DNA of 64,000 bases from Fibrella forsythiae (GCF_017353175.1 NZ_JAFMYW010000011.1:1-64000), one strand, 5' to 3'; positions 1-11,141 are shown, counted from the first letter of the stretch. Notes: generated from the sequence alone by a model not told the origin. Numbers and translations are program-made.

Positions 1-1
1 T

Positions 2-3000
2 CCGGGTGTGCTGGTGACACTCTACCAAAATGGCAGCGCAGTAGCAACTACTACTACGGATGTGTCAGGTGGTTATAGCTTTACTGGTCTGGCTTCTGGC
101 CCACAGAACATCTACCAGGTTGGCTTTGCTACCCCATCAGGCTTCGTTACGACGGCCGCAAACGTTGGCAACAACGACGCAATCGACTCTGATGTGCAGA
201 TGGTAACGGGCCGCACAGGTACGTACACGCTGGTTGCCGGTGAGTTCAACCCAACGGTTGATGCTGGCTACTATAAGCCTGCCTCACTGGGTGACTATGT
301 CTTTAATGACAAAGACAGAAACGGTGTTCAATCGCCGGGTGATACGCCTATTCCAGGGGTAGTAGTTGTTCTGTACCAGAATGGCTCTCCTGTAGCGACG
401 ACCACCACGGACGTGAACGGTCTGTACTCGTTCACAGGCCTGACCCCAGGTAGCAGCAATTCTTACAGTGTAGGCTTCACGACGCCATCCGGCTTCACAC
501 CAACTACACCGCAATCGGGAACGGATACATCGAAAGATTCAGACGTGAACCCAATCACGGGTCGCAGTCAGAGTGTGACCTTGTCATCGGGCGAGTACAA
601 TCCAACGATCGACGGAGGCTTTATTCAGCCAACGGCGGGTCTGGGCGACTACGTGTTTGAAGACAAGAATGCCAACGGCGTTCAGGATGCCGGCGACGTG
701 CCGATCCCGGGTGTGCTGGTAACTCTGTACACAAGCGGAAGTGCTATCAGAACAACGACCACAGATGCTAATGGTCTGTACAGCTTCACAAGCCTGACGC
801 CGGGGACGCCATACGTGGTTGGCTTCGGTCAGCCTGCGGGCTTCCTGCCCACACTGGCTAACGTAGGTACGAATGACGCCTTGGACTCAGACGCTTCAGT
901 AGCTACGGGTCTGACGGGTGTGTACTCACTGACAGCTGACGAGTTCAACCCAACGGTGGACGCTGGTTTCTACAAGCCTGCCAGCCTTGGCAACTACGTG
1001 TTTGCTGATGTGAATCGGAATGGAATCCAGGATGCAGGCGACAGCCCGATTCCAGGCGTGATTGTAACGCTCTACCAGAACGGTAGTGTTATTGCAACTA
1101 CTACTACCGATGCTATTGGTCTGTATAGCTTCACGGGTCTGACGCCAGGTACGAGCAATAGCTACAGCGTAGGGTTCACGACGCCGGATGGTTATACGCC
1201 AACAACGCCTCGGTCGGGTACTAACGTAGCTGACGATAGCGACGTTGATCCGTTGACGGGTCGTAGCCAGAGCATTACACTGGCAAGTGGCGAAAACAAC
1301 CCAACGGTTGATGGCGGGTTTATCCGCAATCTGGGTGCGATTGGTGATTACGTCTGGTTCGACTACAACAGCGACGGTCAGCAAGGATCGACTGTTCTGG
1401 AGCCTGGTGTGGCAGGAGTTACGGTACAGCTGTTTGCTGCATCGAATACAACTGTACCGCTGGCCACGACAACAACCGATGGCACGGGTAAATACCTGTT
1501 CGACAAACTGCCTTCGGGTCAGTACGTTGTCAAGTTCACGGCGCCAACTGGCAGCGTGTTCACGACACAGAACAAAGCAGGTGTTTCTCCTGAATTTGAT
1601 AGCAATGCAGGTGTAGTGGACGGGCTGACCAGCATCATCACAATTGATGTAACGCAGCCACTCTCAAGCACCGCACGTGTCAATCTGACGATCGACGCTG
1701 GTATTGTTCCATACGGTTCTATTGGTAACTACGTATGGCGTGATACAAACAACGACGGTATCCAGAATGACGGTAACACAGGTATTGCCGGTATCACAGT
1801 TGAACTGTTCGGTGCCAATAACCTGAGCGTGCCACTGGCCGAAACGGTAACTGACGGAACAGGTTATTACCTCTTCGATAACCTGATTGCCGGTAACTAC
1901 AAAGTGAAATTCACGTTGCCAACGGGTGAAACCTTTACCCTGACAGAGCAAGGTGGCGACCGCGCTGTAGACAGTGATCCGGGTGCCGATGGATTCAGTA
2001 AAGTAATTGCGATCAACACGGCGCTGCCCTTAGGCAACGTAGGTCGGAATAACATGACCATCGATGCAGGTGTAGCTACGAAGTGTGCCACACCGTTGAT
2101 ACTGGTAGCCGGTACCACAAACATGAGCTTGTGCGTAGGCGGGTCTACTTCGGTAAGCGCCATCGCCGTGGGATCATCGAAAGTGAACTGGTACCTCGAT
2201 GCCACAGCGCAGGTGCTGGCCTTCACTACGGTAAGTGGACAGCCATATGAAGTAGCGCCAACGACGAATCTGACGTACTATGTACAGGCAGAAACGGCCG
2301 ATGGCTGCAAGAGCGAGATCAAGCCGGTTGTCATCATCGTCAACGCCCGTCCGAACACGCCATCGTGTCTGAAGGAAGTGACGATCTGCAAAGACAAGAT
2401 GTTCGATCTCACCACGGTGAAACTGAACAACGTACCGCTACCTGGCAGTACGCTGGAATGGCACACAGGTATCAGCGAAACTAGTCCGCTGGTGACGAAC
2501 CTGACGGCTGTTGGAGCAGGTGAGTATTACCTCTTCGAGCGGTCACGCTACGGTTGCTACAGCTACCCTGCTGTGCTGACGGTGAACGCGATCGATTGCA
2601 GCTGCCAGAGCGTAGCCATGGTATCGACCAGCCTCACATCCGGTTCAGTTTGCGAAGGCGACAAGATCACGCTGGTTGCGCAGATTGGTGGATCGGCTAC
2701 GGGTGTAACCTGGATGCCATCTAACTCGGCAACTGCAGGCACACTGACAGGTGCTACTAGCCTCACGGCCATGTACACACCATCTGCTGCTGATATCGCC
2801 GCTGGTCAGGTTGCCTTCACGGTACAGACCAACGATCCTGACGGAAACGGCGTTTGTACGCCTGCTTACAGCACCGTACTGGTAGTGATCAACAAGCGGC
2901 CGGATGCACCGCTGGGTGTAGCCTGTGACGATGAGATCCTCTGCCGTGGCACGAGCACAAAACTGTTCGGATTCACAACGGGAGCCAAGATCAACTGGTA

Positions 3001-6000
3001 CGCCAATGGAACCTTCATCGGGTCAAGTGCAAGTGGTAAAGCACTCGTGGTAACACCAATGCAGTCGACTACCTACACCGCCATTGCTGAAAGTGCAGCT
3101 GGTTGCGTAAGTGTGCCATCTGAAGCGGTGATCGTAACGGTGAAAGCTACCTGTCTGGCCGACCTCGCGGTTGTGAAGACGGTTATGACAGCAGGCCCAT
3201 ATAAAGTAGGTAACGTGATCTCATACGGTATCACGGTAACCAACAATGGTCCGATCAACGCTACGGCGGTGACTGTATCTGAAATGCTTCCTGCCGGACT
3301 TGAATACGTCAGTGCCACGCCGGCCGGCGAATACAATGCCGCAACGGGTGTATGGACGATCGGTAGCCTGCTCAATGGGTCTAACCGCAGCTTGATCATC
3401 CAGGCGAAAGTGAAAGGAACCGGCTCTATCGTGAACCGGGTAGTGGTAACGGGTGGTAACGACGATCCAAGTAAGCCGGAAGACAACACCTCTACAGTGG
3501 GTATCACGGTAGACGATTGTAACACACCGGCTCCAACGATTGCCTGCGCCATCACTGCACTGTGTGGTCATGATCCGGCCGAGTCGACCATCCTGACTGC
3601 CCGCGATTGCGCCGGAACGGTTAAATGGTCGAACGGCATGACGGGCAACCGGATTGAAGTGTTCCCAACGGTGACGACTACCTACACCGCCAGTTGCGTA
3701 GTAGGTACGTGCACCAGCACTCAGTCGAACCCGATCACAGTGACGGTAACAGATGTACAGGCACCAACCATTCTGGCAAGTGCTGATAAAGTCTGCGCCG
3801 GTGGTGTGGTTAGCCTCACGGCTGTAGGTTGTACTAACGGCCAGGTGTACTGGTCAGACAATATGACCGGAACGGTTATATCGCTGACGGTAACTGCCGA
3901 AACGACGATCACGGCTCAGTGTCGCCTCAACAACTGCTACAGCCCATCAACAGCCAAGGTGATCAAGGTTGGTAACGACCTGCCAAAACCAACGGTTGTT
4001 TGCAGCACGACAGAGGTCTGCCCAGGCGAAACTGTTACGCTGACCGCTCAGAACTGCGTAGGTACGCCAGTTTGGAGCACAGGTGAGAAAACGGCCAGCA
4101 TCATTGTAACGCCAACGGTTGGTAACAACAGCTACTCGCTACAGTGTGTGGATGGAACCTGCCTGAGCCCACGCTCAGACGACTACACGATCAAGGTAAC
4201 ACCAGCGGCTGTGCCAACGGTAGTGGCCTCGGCCGCGTCAGTTTGCACCGGTGGAGTGGTTAGCCTCACAGCTACGGGTTGCACGGGTAATGTAACCTGG
4301 AGCAATAACATGACAGGCAGCGTGATCTCGGTGACAGTAACGTCTACCTCAAGCTTCTACGCTTACTGTAAAGTGCGCGACTGTATCAGCAACCCATCGC
4401 AATCGGTAACGATTCAGGTAGGTAAGCCGTCGGCACCAACGATCCGGGCTATCCCGAACACGGCCATCTGCTCAGGTGAGTCGGTAACACTGACAGTAGC
4501 TGAAGGCTGTGCCAACGGAACTGTTAAATGGATGCCGGGTAATCTGACTGGTAGCTCAATCGTAGTAGTACCAACGATCAACACCGACTACACGGCCACC
4601 TGCGTAACCGACAACTGCGAAAGCGCACCGTCGAACGCTGTGAAGGTGATTGTGAAGACGGCTGGCACTGCACCAACGGTCGCTTCGTCTGCCCCATCAG
4701 TTTGTAACGGTGGCAGCGTAACGCTGACGGCTGGTAACTGCACCAACGGACAGGTTATCTGGTCGAATGGTATGACAGGTTCGTCGATCGTAGTAACCCC
4801 AACGGCTGATGCCAACACATATTCAGCAAGCTGCAAGCAGGCTGACAAGTGTGGAAGCCCACAGTCACGTGTGATCACGATCAACGTAACGACGCCACCA
4901 GCGCCAACGGTGATCTGCAGCACATCAGTGATTTGCCCAGGCGAATCAGTTGATCTGACTATCCAGAACTGTTCAGGTACGGCTATGTGGAGCACAGGTG
5001 CTGCTGACAACGGTAAGACAGTGATCACTGTATCGCCAACCAGCACAACCAGCTACTCGGTGAAATGCTCGGATCAGTCTTGCATGAGCGCGCCTTCATC
5101 ACTGTATACCATTACAGTAGTGCCGGTGCCCGTGCCAGACGTAACGGCCAGTAGCACGATCATCAGCGAAGGCGAAAGCGTGACGCTGTCAGTATCGAAC
5201 TGCCCAGGTACAGTAACGTGGAATACGAACCAGACTGGCTCGTCGATCGTGGTAAGCCCAACGGCTGCTGTCAGCTACTACACGGCTACCTGCCGCTTCC
5301 GTAGCTGCACCAGCGACCCATCGATCACGATCACGGTTCGTAAGAGAGGTCCAGAGAATTGCCTGGCTAAAGCCGGAACCCTGGTGCCAACGATCAGCGA
5401 AGTATGCGCGTCGACAATGACGACGGTAGCCCTCTCGGCAACTGACAACGGTGGCCGCGTGGTACCAGCCGGTTTCTCAGTCCGCTACGTGCTGACGAAA
5501 GGAACGGATCTTGTGATTCAGCAAACCGGCGATACACCGTCATTCACGGTGCCTGCTACAGAGGCTGCGATCTACACCATCCATACGCTGGTCTACAATC
5601 CGGCTACACTCGACCTGTCGACGGTGGTTCTGGGAACGACGAAAGCATCGGATGTGCTGACTAAGATTCAGACCAATCAGATCTGTGCTGACCTTGACGT
5701 AACGGGTGCCCGTACGAAAGTGAAGTACGTGCCTGCTCCGGTTATCATCGGTGTTGGAAACATCTACCGTTGCTATGGTGAAGTTGTATCGCTGACTGCT
5801 ACAGGTTGCGATAACGGCCAGATCACATGGGGTGGCGGTGCGTCAGGTAAAGTATTTACCTTCACTGTGCTACATGACAACTGGTTCAGTGCTGTCTGCA
5901 CAGTAGATGGTTGCAGCAGTGCACCATCGCAAATGGTAGACCACTACCTGGTTCAGCTGAAAGTACCAACGATCGGTTGCGACAAGCCAACAGTATGTGC

Positions 6001-9000
6001 GGGTGACCCTGCTACACTGACAGCTCAGGGCTGCGAGAACGCTGGTTACCTGTGGAGCACCGGCGAAACAACGTCGAGCATCGTGGTAACACCGGGTGAA
6101 AGCACAACCTACGCCGTGAAGTGTACGCTGAACGGTTGCCAGAGCGATTGGTCTCCAGCCTGCAAACTGACGGTTGGTCAGCCAGGTACGCCAGTTGTGA
6201 AAGTGAACGGTTCGACCAGCAACGTAACGACCTGCTTCGGCTCGCCTGTTACGCTGACCGCCAGCGGTTGCCCAGCGGGTGCCTTCGCCATCTGGAGTAA
6301 CAACCAGGTTGGTAGCAGCATCACGGTAAACCCAGCCACTACAGCAACGTACACAGCGCAGTGCTGCACGTCGAACAACTGTAAGAGCAAGGTGTCTAAC
6401 GCCATCGTGATTACCGTGCTGCCGAAAGTGCCACAGCCGAAAACGACGGATCTGACCAATACCTGCCCAATCCTGGCCGTGAATCTGGCCAGCGCAGTGG
6501 GTCCTGTACAGACTACCGGCGGAACGCTCGAGTACTACTCTAGCAGCACGCTTGAGCCAGCTACCAAGCTGACCAACACGAACGTGACGGCATCAGGTAC
6601 GTACTATGTGGTTGAGAAAACGACTGGCGGTTGCTACAGCCTGCCTGCTCCAATCCAGGTGAACATCACAGCTTGTGGGGATCAGATCCCATGCGGTGAT
6701 AATCCGGTAACGGCCGACGCAGGCGTGGATGCAGCAGTATGTGCAGCGAAGACGTATAAACTAAACGGTAAGGCAACCGGAAATAACCTGACTACCCAAT
6801 GGACAACCAGCGGTACAGGTACGTTCGACAATGCCTTTAGCGGTCAGGCTCTGTACACTCCGTCGGCGACGGATGTACAGGCCGGCCAGGTCACGCTGAC
6901 GTTCTCAGCGAAAACCAACAACACGGCCTGTGGCGTTAAGAGCGATGCCCTGGTGCTGACCCTCAATGGTCCGAAAGAGCAGCCGACGGTGTCGGTGATC
7001 GGAGCCACCCAGCTTTGCTACGGTGACTCAGTGAAGCTTCAGGCCCCAGCCGGGTTTACGTACCTGTGGAGCAACAAAGCCACAACGCAGAGCATTACGG
7101 TGAAAGAGGGCGGTGCCTACAGCGTTCAGGTCTTCGATCAGAATGGATGTAGCTCAGTGCCTTCATCAAGCGTAGCCATCAGCGTAGCTGCACCGGTAGC
7201 AGCTCCGCTGGTAGTCAACCTGCGCAACGCCTGTCCAGCTACAACGGTTAGCCTCAGCACAGCGCTGGGCGGTAATACAACGGCTGGCAGCACATACGAA
7301 TACCGCATGGGTGAGTCGGCATCGTCTGCACTGGTCATGAATCCCGGTGTAGCTGGTGACGGTATCTACTACATCTTCGAACGGACGGCTAACCAGTGTG
7401 TGAGCCTGCCGGCCAAGGTGGTTGTGAAAGTGGTTGATTGCACCCAGGATGCTGGTAAGTCGGCCGACGTGTCGATTGCCAAACTGGTAAGCAATCCAGC
7501 GGCGAAAGTAGGTGAGTCAATCAAGTACACACTGAAGGTGACCAACAATGGTCCGGGTGTAGCCTATAACGTTGACGTCCGCGACGTACTGCCACTAGGT
7601 CTGAATCTGGTCATTGCCAACTCACCGGTTTCGTACACAGTAAGCAATGGAGCCATCTCGAAACGGTTCGACAGCCTGGCTGTTGGAGCAACTGACTCGG
7701 TGGTATTCATGGCCCGCCTGACCAAGAAGGGTAGCGTTGTGAACACAGCAAGCATCACTTACAGCGATGTAGTTGACCCTGCTGCGAACAACAACACCTC
7801 AAGCGTGACGGTTACGGACAACTCACCGTTCAAAGCTGGCCTGATTGGTCTGGCTAAGGAGGTGATGGGTACGCCAACCTTCACAAATGACAGCACTCTG
7901 GCCGTAGACTACCGGTTTACCGTGACCAACTTCGGCGACGAAGACCTGACAACAGTAGGTGTTACGGACGATCTGGAAGCTGTATTCGGAACAGGCAACG
8001 TACTGAGCGCGCAACTGGCCGTTACAGATGGCAGCAGCAAACTGGCAATTGACCCAGCTTACACAGGCGTAGGGGCTCACGTTCAGATGCTCGCCGCCAG
8101 CAGCACACTGGTTGCCGGTCAAACGTCGACCTTCGTGTTGAGCGCAACGGTTCATCTGAACAAAGCCGATACCGCTGCACGGACGTATGCTAACCTGGCA
8201 ACGGCCACTGCCATGAACTCGACTTCGCAGGTAAGTGACGTGTCGGTTGAAGGGAATGACGCCGACCTGGATAAGGACGGTGATCCAACCAACGACAGTG
8301 GCGCAACGCTGATCACGATTCCGGCCACACCGAAGCCACAGGCGAAACAAATCGGTGTTGCTATGTCAGTTGCATCGGTGGTGAAACAGGCTGACGATAG
8401 CTATAATGTGACCTACAAGGTGTACGTGAAGAACTTCGGCACTGTTGCGCTGACCAACGTGAGCCTGCTTGATACAATCGCCCACGCATTTGCAAGTCCG
8501 GCTACCTACTCAATCGTGAGTGGTCTGGTGGCCAACGCAGGTAGCGAACTGATTGTGAGCAGTGACTTCGACGGTAATGCAACTCCGTACTACTTCAATA
8601 GCCATCTGAGCCGTCTGGCCGCTGGTAAAGCCGATACGCTGACTTACACGGTGAACGTGAAGCCTAACGGAGCCAACGGACCATTCTACAGCCAGGTGTA
8701 CGCTTCGGCTAAGCCAGAGGGAACTACGCTGACGGTAACGGATAAGTCGAACACAGGTTCTACGATCAACCCTGATGAGGACAGCAAAACGGCTGTTCGC
8801 TTCGATCTGCCATCGGCACTGATGGGGGTAGCCAAAGCAGTAGGTACGCCGGTTCGGGTGTCTAATACGGTTTGGGATGTGCCTTACTCAATTAAGGTGT
8901 GCAACCTGGGCAGTGTTGATCTGAAGCAGGTACAGGTAGTCGATGATCTGTCGAAAGCCTTCGGCCACGGTGCTCAGGTAACGAGTGTGACGGTAACGGC

Positions 9001-10090
9001 CGATGCAGGTCTGAAAGTAAATGCGGGTTATACCGGTGTAGGCTTGTTGACAAACATGCTCGATACTACGGCCAGCACGCTTCCTGCCAAAGCAATCCGC
9101 TACATTCAATTGATCGCTCGTGTCAATGTATCGCAGGCTACGTCGCTAAGCTTCACCAACATTGCCCTTGGTTCGGCAAAAGGTGGAACGGTTGCAGTGG
9201 CTGATACGTCAAATGCAGGTTCGAATGTTGACCCTGACAATGACCTCGATCCTCGTAACAACAATGATGGCACCGGCGTTGTGTTGAACAGCCTGCCAGG
9301 TACGCCACACATTGGTGTTGCCATGATGGTTCGCGATACGGCTCGTCAGGCGAATGGTAGCTACAACGTCACCTATCGTGTGGTGGTTAAAAACTACGGT
9401 ACGGTAGCGCTGAAGAATGTAACGCTGTCGGATAGCCTCTCGAAGGTGTTTAATCAGCAGGTAGGTGCCAGCTTCAGTGTTCTTGGCACACCAATTGCAT
9501 CAGCAGGTAGTAAGCTGAAGGTGAATCCGGGCTTTAACGGAAATACTGACCCAGCGCTGGTAACGGGCGATTCTACAAGCCAATTGGCAGTAGGCGCTAT
9601 AGATACCCTGCTTGTACGGATCAATGTAGTGACCAACGGACAAACAGGTACGTTCTTCAACTCGGTGTATGCCGCTGCGAAGGCCGGTCTCGAATCAGTT
9701 AGCGATGTGTCGACCAACGGCATGAACCCAGACCTGAACGGTAACAACAACCCGACAGATCTGAATGAAAGCGAAGCTACTCCGTTAAACCTGCCGCTGA
9801 ATCTGCAAACAGTGTTCATTCCTGAAGGCTTCTCGCCAAACGGAGATGGTATCAATGATACCTTTGTGATCACCGGAACGCTGGGAGTAACAGTTAGTCT
9901 TGAGATCTTCAACCGTTGGGGCCACCGCGTCTACTACAGCGAAGACTATAAGAATGACTGGGATGGTAAGCCGAATACGGGTACGCAGGTGGGTAACACC
10001 AGCAATGGCCTGCCCGACGGTACGTACTTCTACGTCGTGAAGCTGAGCGATGGACGTGAATACGTACGATACATGACGATTAACCGGTAA
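2..10090 (+). CDS. Giant multi-repeat cell-surface adhesin with type IX secretion C-terminal domain (5' end outside window)
   Basis: The reading frame is open at the left edge, so the N-terminus and signal peptide are missing; about 3,360 residues are visible. Counting from nt 8, residues 1-695 hold one partial and five complete SdrD/Cna-B-like modules starting near 92, 210, 325, 444 and 569, each with a GDYVF or GNYVW entry and a D-x-N-x-D/N-G acidic loop typical of calcium sites. Residues about 695-2480 are tandem Ig-like modules of about 85 residues with paired cysteines. DUF11-type domains lie at about 1051-1160 and 2487-2600, followed by four related units at about 2611, 2781, 2938 and 3101. 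Residues 3271-3360 form the gliding-motility-associated (type B) C-terminal sorting domain, with FSPNGDGINDTF and FNRWGHRVY. The protein is therefore expected to be secreted by the type IX system and displayed on the surface, as SprB is. The PorP/SprF gene downstream supports this. The ligand is unknown. Confidence 0.9.
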   Translation, partial: PGVLVTLYQNGSAVATTTTDVSGGYSFTGLASGPQNIYQVGFATPSGFVTTAANVGNNDAIDSDVQMVTGRTGTYTLVAGEFNPTVDAGYYKPASLGDYVFNDKDRNGVQSPGDTPIPGVVVVLYQNGSPVATTTTDVNGLYSFTGLTPGSSNSYSVGFTTPSGFTPTTPQSGTDTSKDSDVNPITGRSQSVTLSSGEYNPTIDGGFIQPTAGLGDYVFEDKNANGVQDAGDVPIPGVLVTLYTSGSAIRTTTTDANGLYSFTSLTPGTPYVVGFGQPAGFLPTLANVGTNDALDSDASVATGLTGVYSLTADEFNPTVDAGFYKPASLGNYVFADVNRNGIQDAGDSPIPGVIVTLYQNGSVIATTTTDAIGLYSFTGLTPGTSNSYSVGFTTPDGYTPTTPRSGTNVADDSDVDPLTGRSQSITLASGENNPTVDGGFIRNLGAIGDYVWFDYNSDGQQGSTVLEPGVAGVTVQLFAASNTTVPLATTTTDGTGKYLFDKLPSGQYVVKFTAPTGSVFTTQNKAGVSPEFDSNAGVVDGLTSIITIDVTQPLSSTARVNLTIDAGIVPYGSIGNYVWRDTNNDGIQNDGNTGIAGITVELFGANNLSVPLAETVTDGTGYYLFDNLIAGNYKVKFTLPTGETFTLTEQGGDRAVDSDPGADGFSKVIAINTALPLGNVGRNNMTIDAGVATKCATPLILVAGTTNMSLCVGGSTSVSAIAVGSSKVNWYLDATAQVLAFTTVSGQPYEVAPTTNLTYYVQAETADGCKSEIKPVVIIVNARPNTPSCLKEVTICKDKMFDLTTVKLNNVPLPGSTLEWHTGISETSPLVTNLTAVGAGEYYLFERSRYGCYSYPAVLTVNAIDCSCQSVAMVSTSLTSGSVCEGDKITLVAQIGGSATGVTWMPSNSATAGTLTGATSLTAMYTPSAADIAAGQVAFTVQTNDPDGNGVCTPAYSTVLVVINKRPDAPLGVACDDEILCRGTSTKLFGFTTGAKINWYANGTFIGSSASGKALVVTPMQSTTYTAIAESAAGCVSVPSEAVIVTVKATCLADLAVVKTVMTAGPYKVGNVISYGITVTNNGPINATAVTVSEMLPAGLEYVSATPAGEYNAATGVWTIGSLLNGSNRSLIIQAKVKGTGSIVNRVVVTGGNDDPSKPEDNTSTVGITVDDCNTPAPTIACAITALCGHDPAESTILTARDCAGTVKWSNGMTGNRIEVFPTVTTTYTASCVVGTCTSTQSNPITVTVTDVQAPTILASADKVCAGGVVSLTAVGCTNGQVYWSDNMTGTVISLTVTAETTITAQCRLNNCYSPSTAKVIKVGNDLPKPTVVCSTTEVCPGETVTLTAQNCVGTPVWSTGEKTASIIVTPTVGNNSYSLQCVDGTCLSPRSDDYTIKVTPAAVPTVVASAASVCTGGVVSLTATGCTGNVTWSNNMTGSVISVTVTSTSSFYAYCKVRDCISNPSQSVTIQVGKPSAPTIRAIPNTAICSGESVTLTVAEGCANGTVKWMPGNLTGSSIVVVPTINTDYTATCVTDNCESAPSNAVKVIVKTAGTAPTVASSAPSVCNGGSVTLTAGNCTNGQVIWSNGMTGSSIVVTPTADANTYSASCKQADKCGSPQSRVITINVTTPPAPTVICSTSVICPGESVDLTIQNCSGTAMWSTGAADNGKTVITVSPTSTTSYSVKCSDQSCMSAPSSLYTITVVPVPVPDVTASSTIISEGESVTLSVSNCPGTVTWNTNQTGSSIVVSPTAAVSYYTATCRFRSCTSDPSITITVRKRGPENCLAKAGTLVPTISEVCASTMTTVALSATDNGGRVVPAGFSVRYVLTKGTDLVIQQTGDTPSFTVPATEAAIYTIHTLVYNPATLDLSTVVLGTTKASDVLTKIQTNQICADLDVTGARTKVKYVPAPVIIGVGNIYRCYGEVVSLTATGCDNGQITWGGGASGKVFTFTVLHDNWFSAVCTVDGCSSAPSQMVDHYLVQLKVPTIGCDKPTVCAGDPATLTAQGCENAGYLWSTGETTSSIVVTPGESTTYAVKCTLNGCQSDWSPACKLTVGQPGTPVVKVNGSTSNVTTCFGSPVTLTASGCPAGAFAIWSNNQVGSSITVNPATTATYTAQCCTSNNCKSKVSNAIVITVLPKVPQPKTTDLTNTCPILAVNLASAVGPVQTTGGTLEYYSSSTLEPATKLTNTNVTASGTYYVVEKTTGGCYSLPAPIQVNITACGDQIPCGDNPVTADAGVDAAVCAAKTYKLNGKATGNNLTTQWTTSGTGTFDNAFSGQALYTPSATDVQAGQVTLTFSAKTNNTACGVKSDALVLTLNGPKEQPTVSVIGATQLCYGDSVKLQAPAGFTYLWSNKATTQSITVKEGGAYSVQVFDQNGCSSVPSSSVAISVAAPVAAPLVVNLRNACPATTVSLSTALGGNTTAGSTYEYRMGESASSALVMNPGVAGDGIYYIFERTANQCVSLPAKVVVKVVDCTQDAGKSADVSIAKLVSNPAAKVGESIKYTLKVTNNGPGVAYNVDVRDVLPLGLNLVIANSPVSYTVSNGAISKRFDSLAVGATDSVVFMARLTKKGSVVNTASITYSDVVDPAANNNTSSVTVTDNSPFKAGLIGLAKEVMGTPTFTNDSTLAVDYRFTVTNFGDEDLTTVGVTDDLEAVFGTGNVLSAQLAVTDGSSKLAIDPAYTGVGAHVQMLAASSTLVAGQTSTFVLSATVHLNKADTAARTYANLATATAMNSTSQVSDVSVEGNDADLDKDGDPTNDSGATLITIPATPKPQAKQIGVAMSVASVVKQADDSYNVTYKVYVKNFGTVALTNVSLLDTIAHAFASPATYSIVSGLVANAGSELIVSSDFDGNATPYYFNSHLSRLAAGKADTLTYTVNVKPNGANGPFYSQVYASAKPEGTTLTVTDKSNTGSTINPDEDSKTAVRFDLPSALMGVAKAVGTPVRVSNTVWDVPYSIKVCNLGSVDLKQVQVVDDLSKAFGHGAQVTSVTVTADAGLKVNAGYTGVGLLTNMLDTTASTLPAKAIRYIQLIARVNVSQATSLSFTNIALGSAKGGTVAVADTSNAGSNVDPDNDLDPRNNNDGTGVVLNSLPGTPHIGVAMMVRDTARQANGSYNVTYRVVVKNYGTVALKNVTLSDSLSKVFNQQVGASFSVLGTPIASAGSKLKVNPGFNGNTDPALVTGDSTSQLAVGAIDTLLVRINVVTNGQTGTFFNSVYAAAKAGLESVSDVSTNGMNPDLNGNNNPTDLNESEATPLNLPLNLQTVFIPEGFSPNGDGINDTFVITGTLGVTVSLEIFNRWGHRVYYSEDYKNDWDGKPNTGTQVGNTSNGLPDGTYFYVVKLSDGREYVRYMTINR

Positions 10091-10099
10091 TAAGTAGGT

Positions 10100-10131
10100 T
10101 CAAGGTGGTCCGCCGCTGCGGGCTACCTTGA
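10100..10131 (+). terminator. Hairpin after the giant adhesin gene
   Basis: A 14-bp stem (two G-T pairs) with a 4-nt loop starts 9 nt after the adhesin stop codon. No T-run follows, so it may act as an mRNA 3' stabiliser or processing hairpin rather than a strong intrinsic terminator. Confidence 0.5.
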
Positions 10132-10160
10132 CCTGAACATTCCAAAGCAGTCTATCTGAT

Positions 10161-11141
10161 ATGTGTAACAAACACGCTTTTAAACTTTGGGCAGCTGTGC
10201 TGCTGCTAACCCTCGGGGTTGGAAGCAGCCGGGTCCAGGCGCAGCAGGACAAGATGTTCTCGCAGTACATGTTCAACATGATGGCGCTTAACCCAGCTTA
10301 TGCCGGTAGTCGCGATGTGCTGAGTATGACGGCCCTGTATCGGGCGCAGTGGATTGGGCTGGAAGGTGCCCCGCAAACGGCCACTTTCACCGCCGATATG
10401 CCACTGAACCGCGAACGCATTGGTGTAGGGCTTCAACTCTATAATGATCGTATCGGTAAGCAGACGGAGACAGGCGCGTACGCGTCATACGCCTTCCGCT
10501 TTCGGGTGGGGCAACGGTCAACACTCTCGTTGGGGCTGACTGGTGGTGTGTCTGCCTACAGCAACCGTCTGACTGAAGTTGTTACGTCGCCCGGGCAACT
10601 GGGACCAAGTGACCCGGCTTTTGCTACAGACATCAACAAAATGCTGCCTAATTTCGGTACCGGCATTTACGTGAGCAATGACCGATCTTATCTTGGTCTG
10701 TCAGTGCCTCGGTTACTGCGTAACAACCTGAGTGACTTCAATGCACCGGGTATCCGGTCTCGTCAGGCTCGCCAGGCGTACGCCATGGCTGGGTTCGTGA
10801 TCGGATTGAGCCCTGCGTTGAAACTGAAACCATCGATGCTCGTGAAGTACTCGGAAGATGCGCCACTTGGATTCGATGGTAACGTGAACCTCTGGATCAA
10901 TGATCGCGTAGCCATTGGTACGTCGTACCGGCGCAACCAGTTCTACACCTTCACTGACCAGACCAACGACGCCATCGTGGGTATGCTTGAGCTGCAACTC
11001 AGTGACCAGTTTCGGTTGGGTTATGCATATGACCGCACCCTAAACGGTCTGATGAAGTATGCACCAAGCTCACACGAGATCATGATTCGCTATGAATTAG
11101 GCTTTAACAGGAACAAAATTCTGACACCGCGCTATTTTTAA
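10161..11141 (+). CDS. PorP/SprF family type IX secretion-associated outer-membrane protein
   Basis: This 326-residue protein has an N-terminal signal peptide ending near VQAQ. It then carries the family hallmark MFSQYMFNMMALNPAYAGSR, where PorP/SprF proteins have QYM-N-NPA-AG. The rest is rich in alternating hydrophobic strands, and the chain ends in an aromatic residue, consistent with an outer-membrane beta-barrel. Family members are encoded beside proteins with type B C-terminal domains and are needed for their secretion or surface attachment, as SprF is for SprB in Flavobacterium. The gene lies 70 nt after the giant adhesin, so that protein is the likely client. A terminator-like hairpin follows it, which suggests the next gene is at least partly separate in transcription. 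Confidence 0.9.
   Translation: MCNKHAFKLWAAVLLLTLGVGSSRVQAQQDKMFSQYMFNMMALNPAYAGSRDVLSMTALYRAQWIGLEGAPQTATFTADMPLNRERIGVGLQLYNDRIGKQTETGAYASYAFRFRVGQRSTLSLGLTGGVSAYSNRLTEVVTSPGQLGPSDPAFATDINKMLPNFGTGIYVSNDRSYLGLSVPRLLRNNLSDFNAPGIRSRQARQAYAMAGFVIGLSPALKLKPSMLVKYSEDAPLGFDGNVNLWINDRVAIGTSYRRNQFYTFTDQTNDAIVGMLELQLSDQFRLGYAYDRTLNGLMKYAPSSHEIMIRYELGFNRNKILTPRYF

Noticed and set aside
7823-8350. Minus-strand open frames inside the giant adhesin gene, including one of 175 codons
   Set aside because: They are shadows of the repetitive, GC-biased plus-strand coding sequence; none has a signal peptide, known motif or sensible start.
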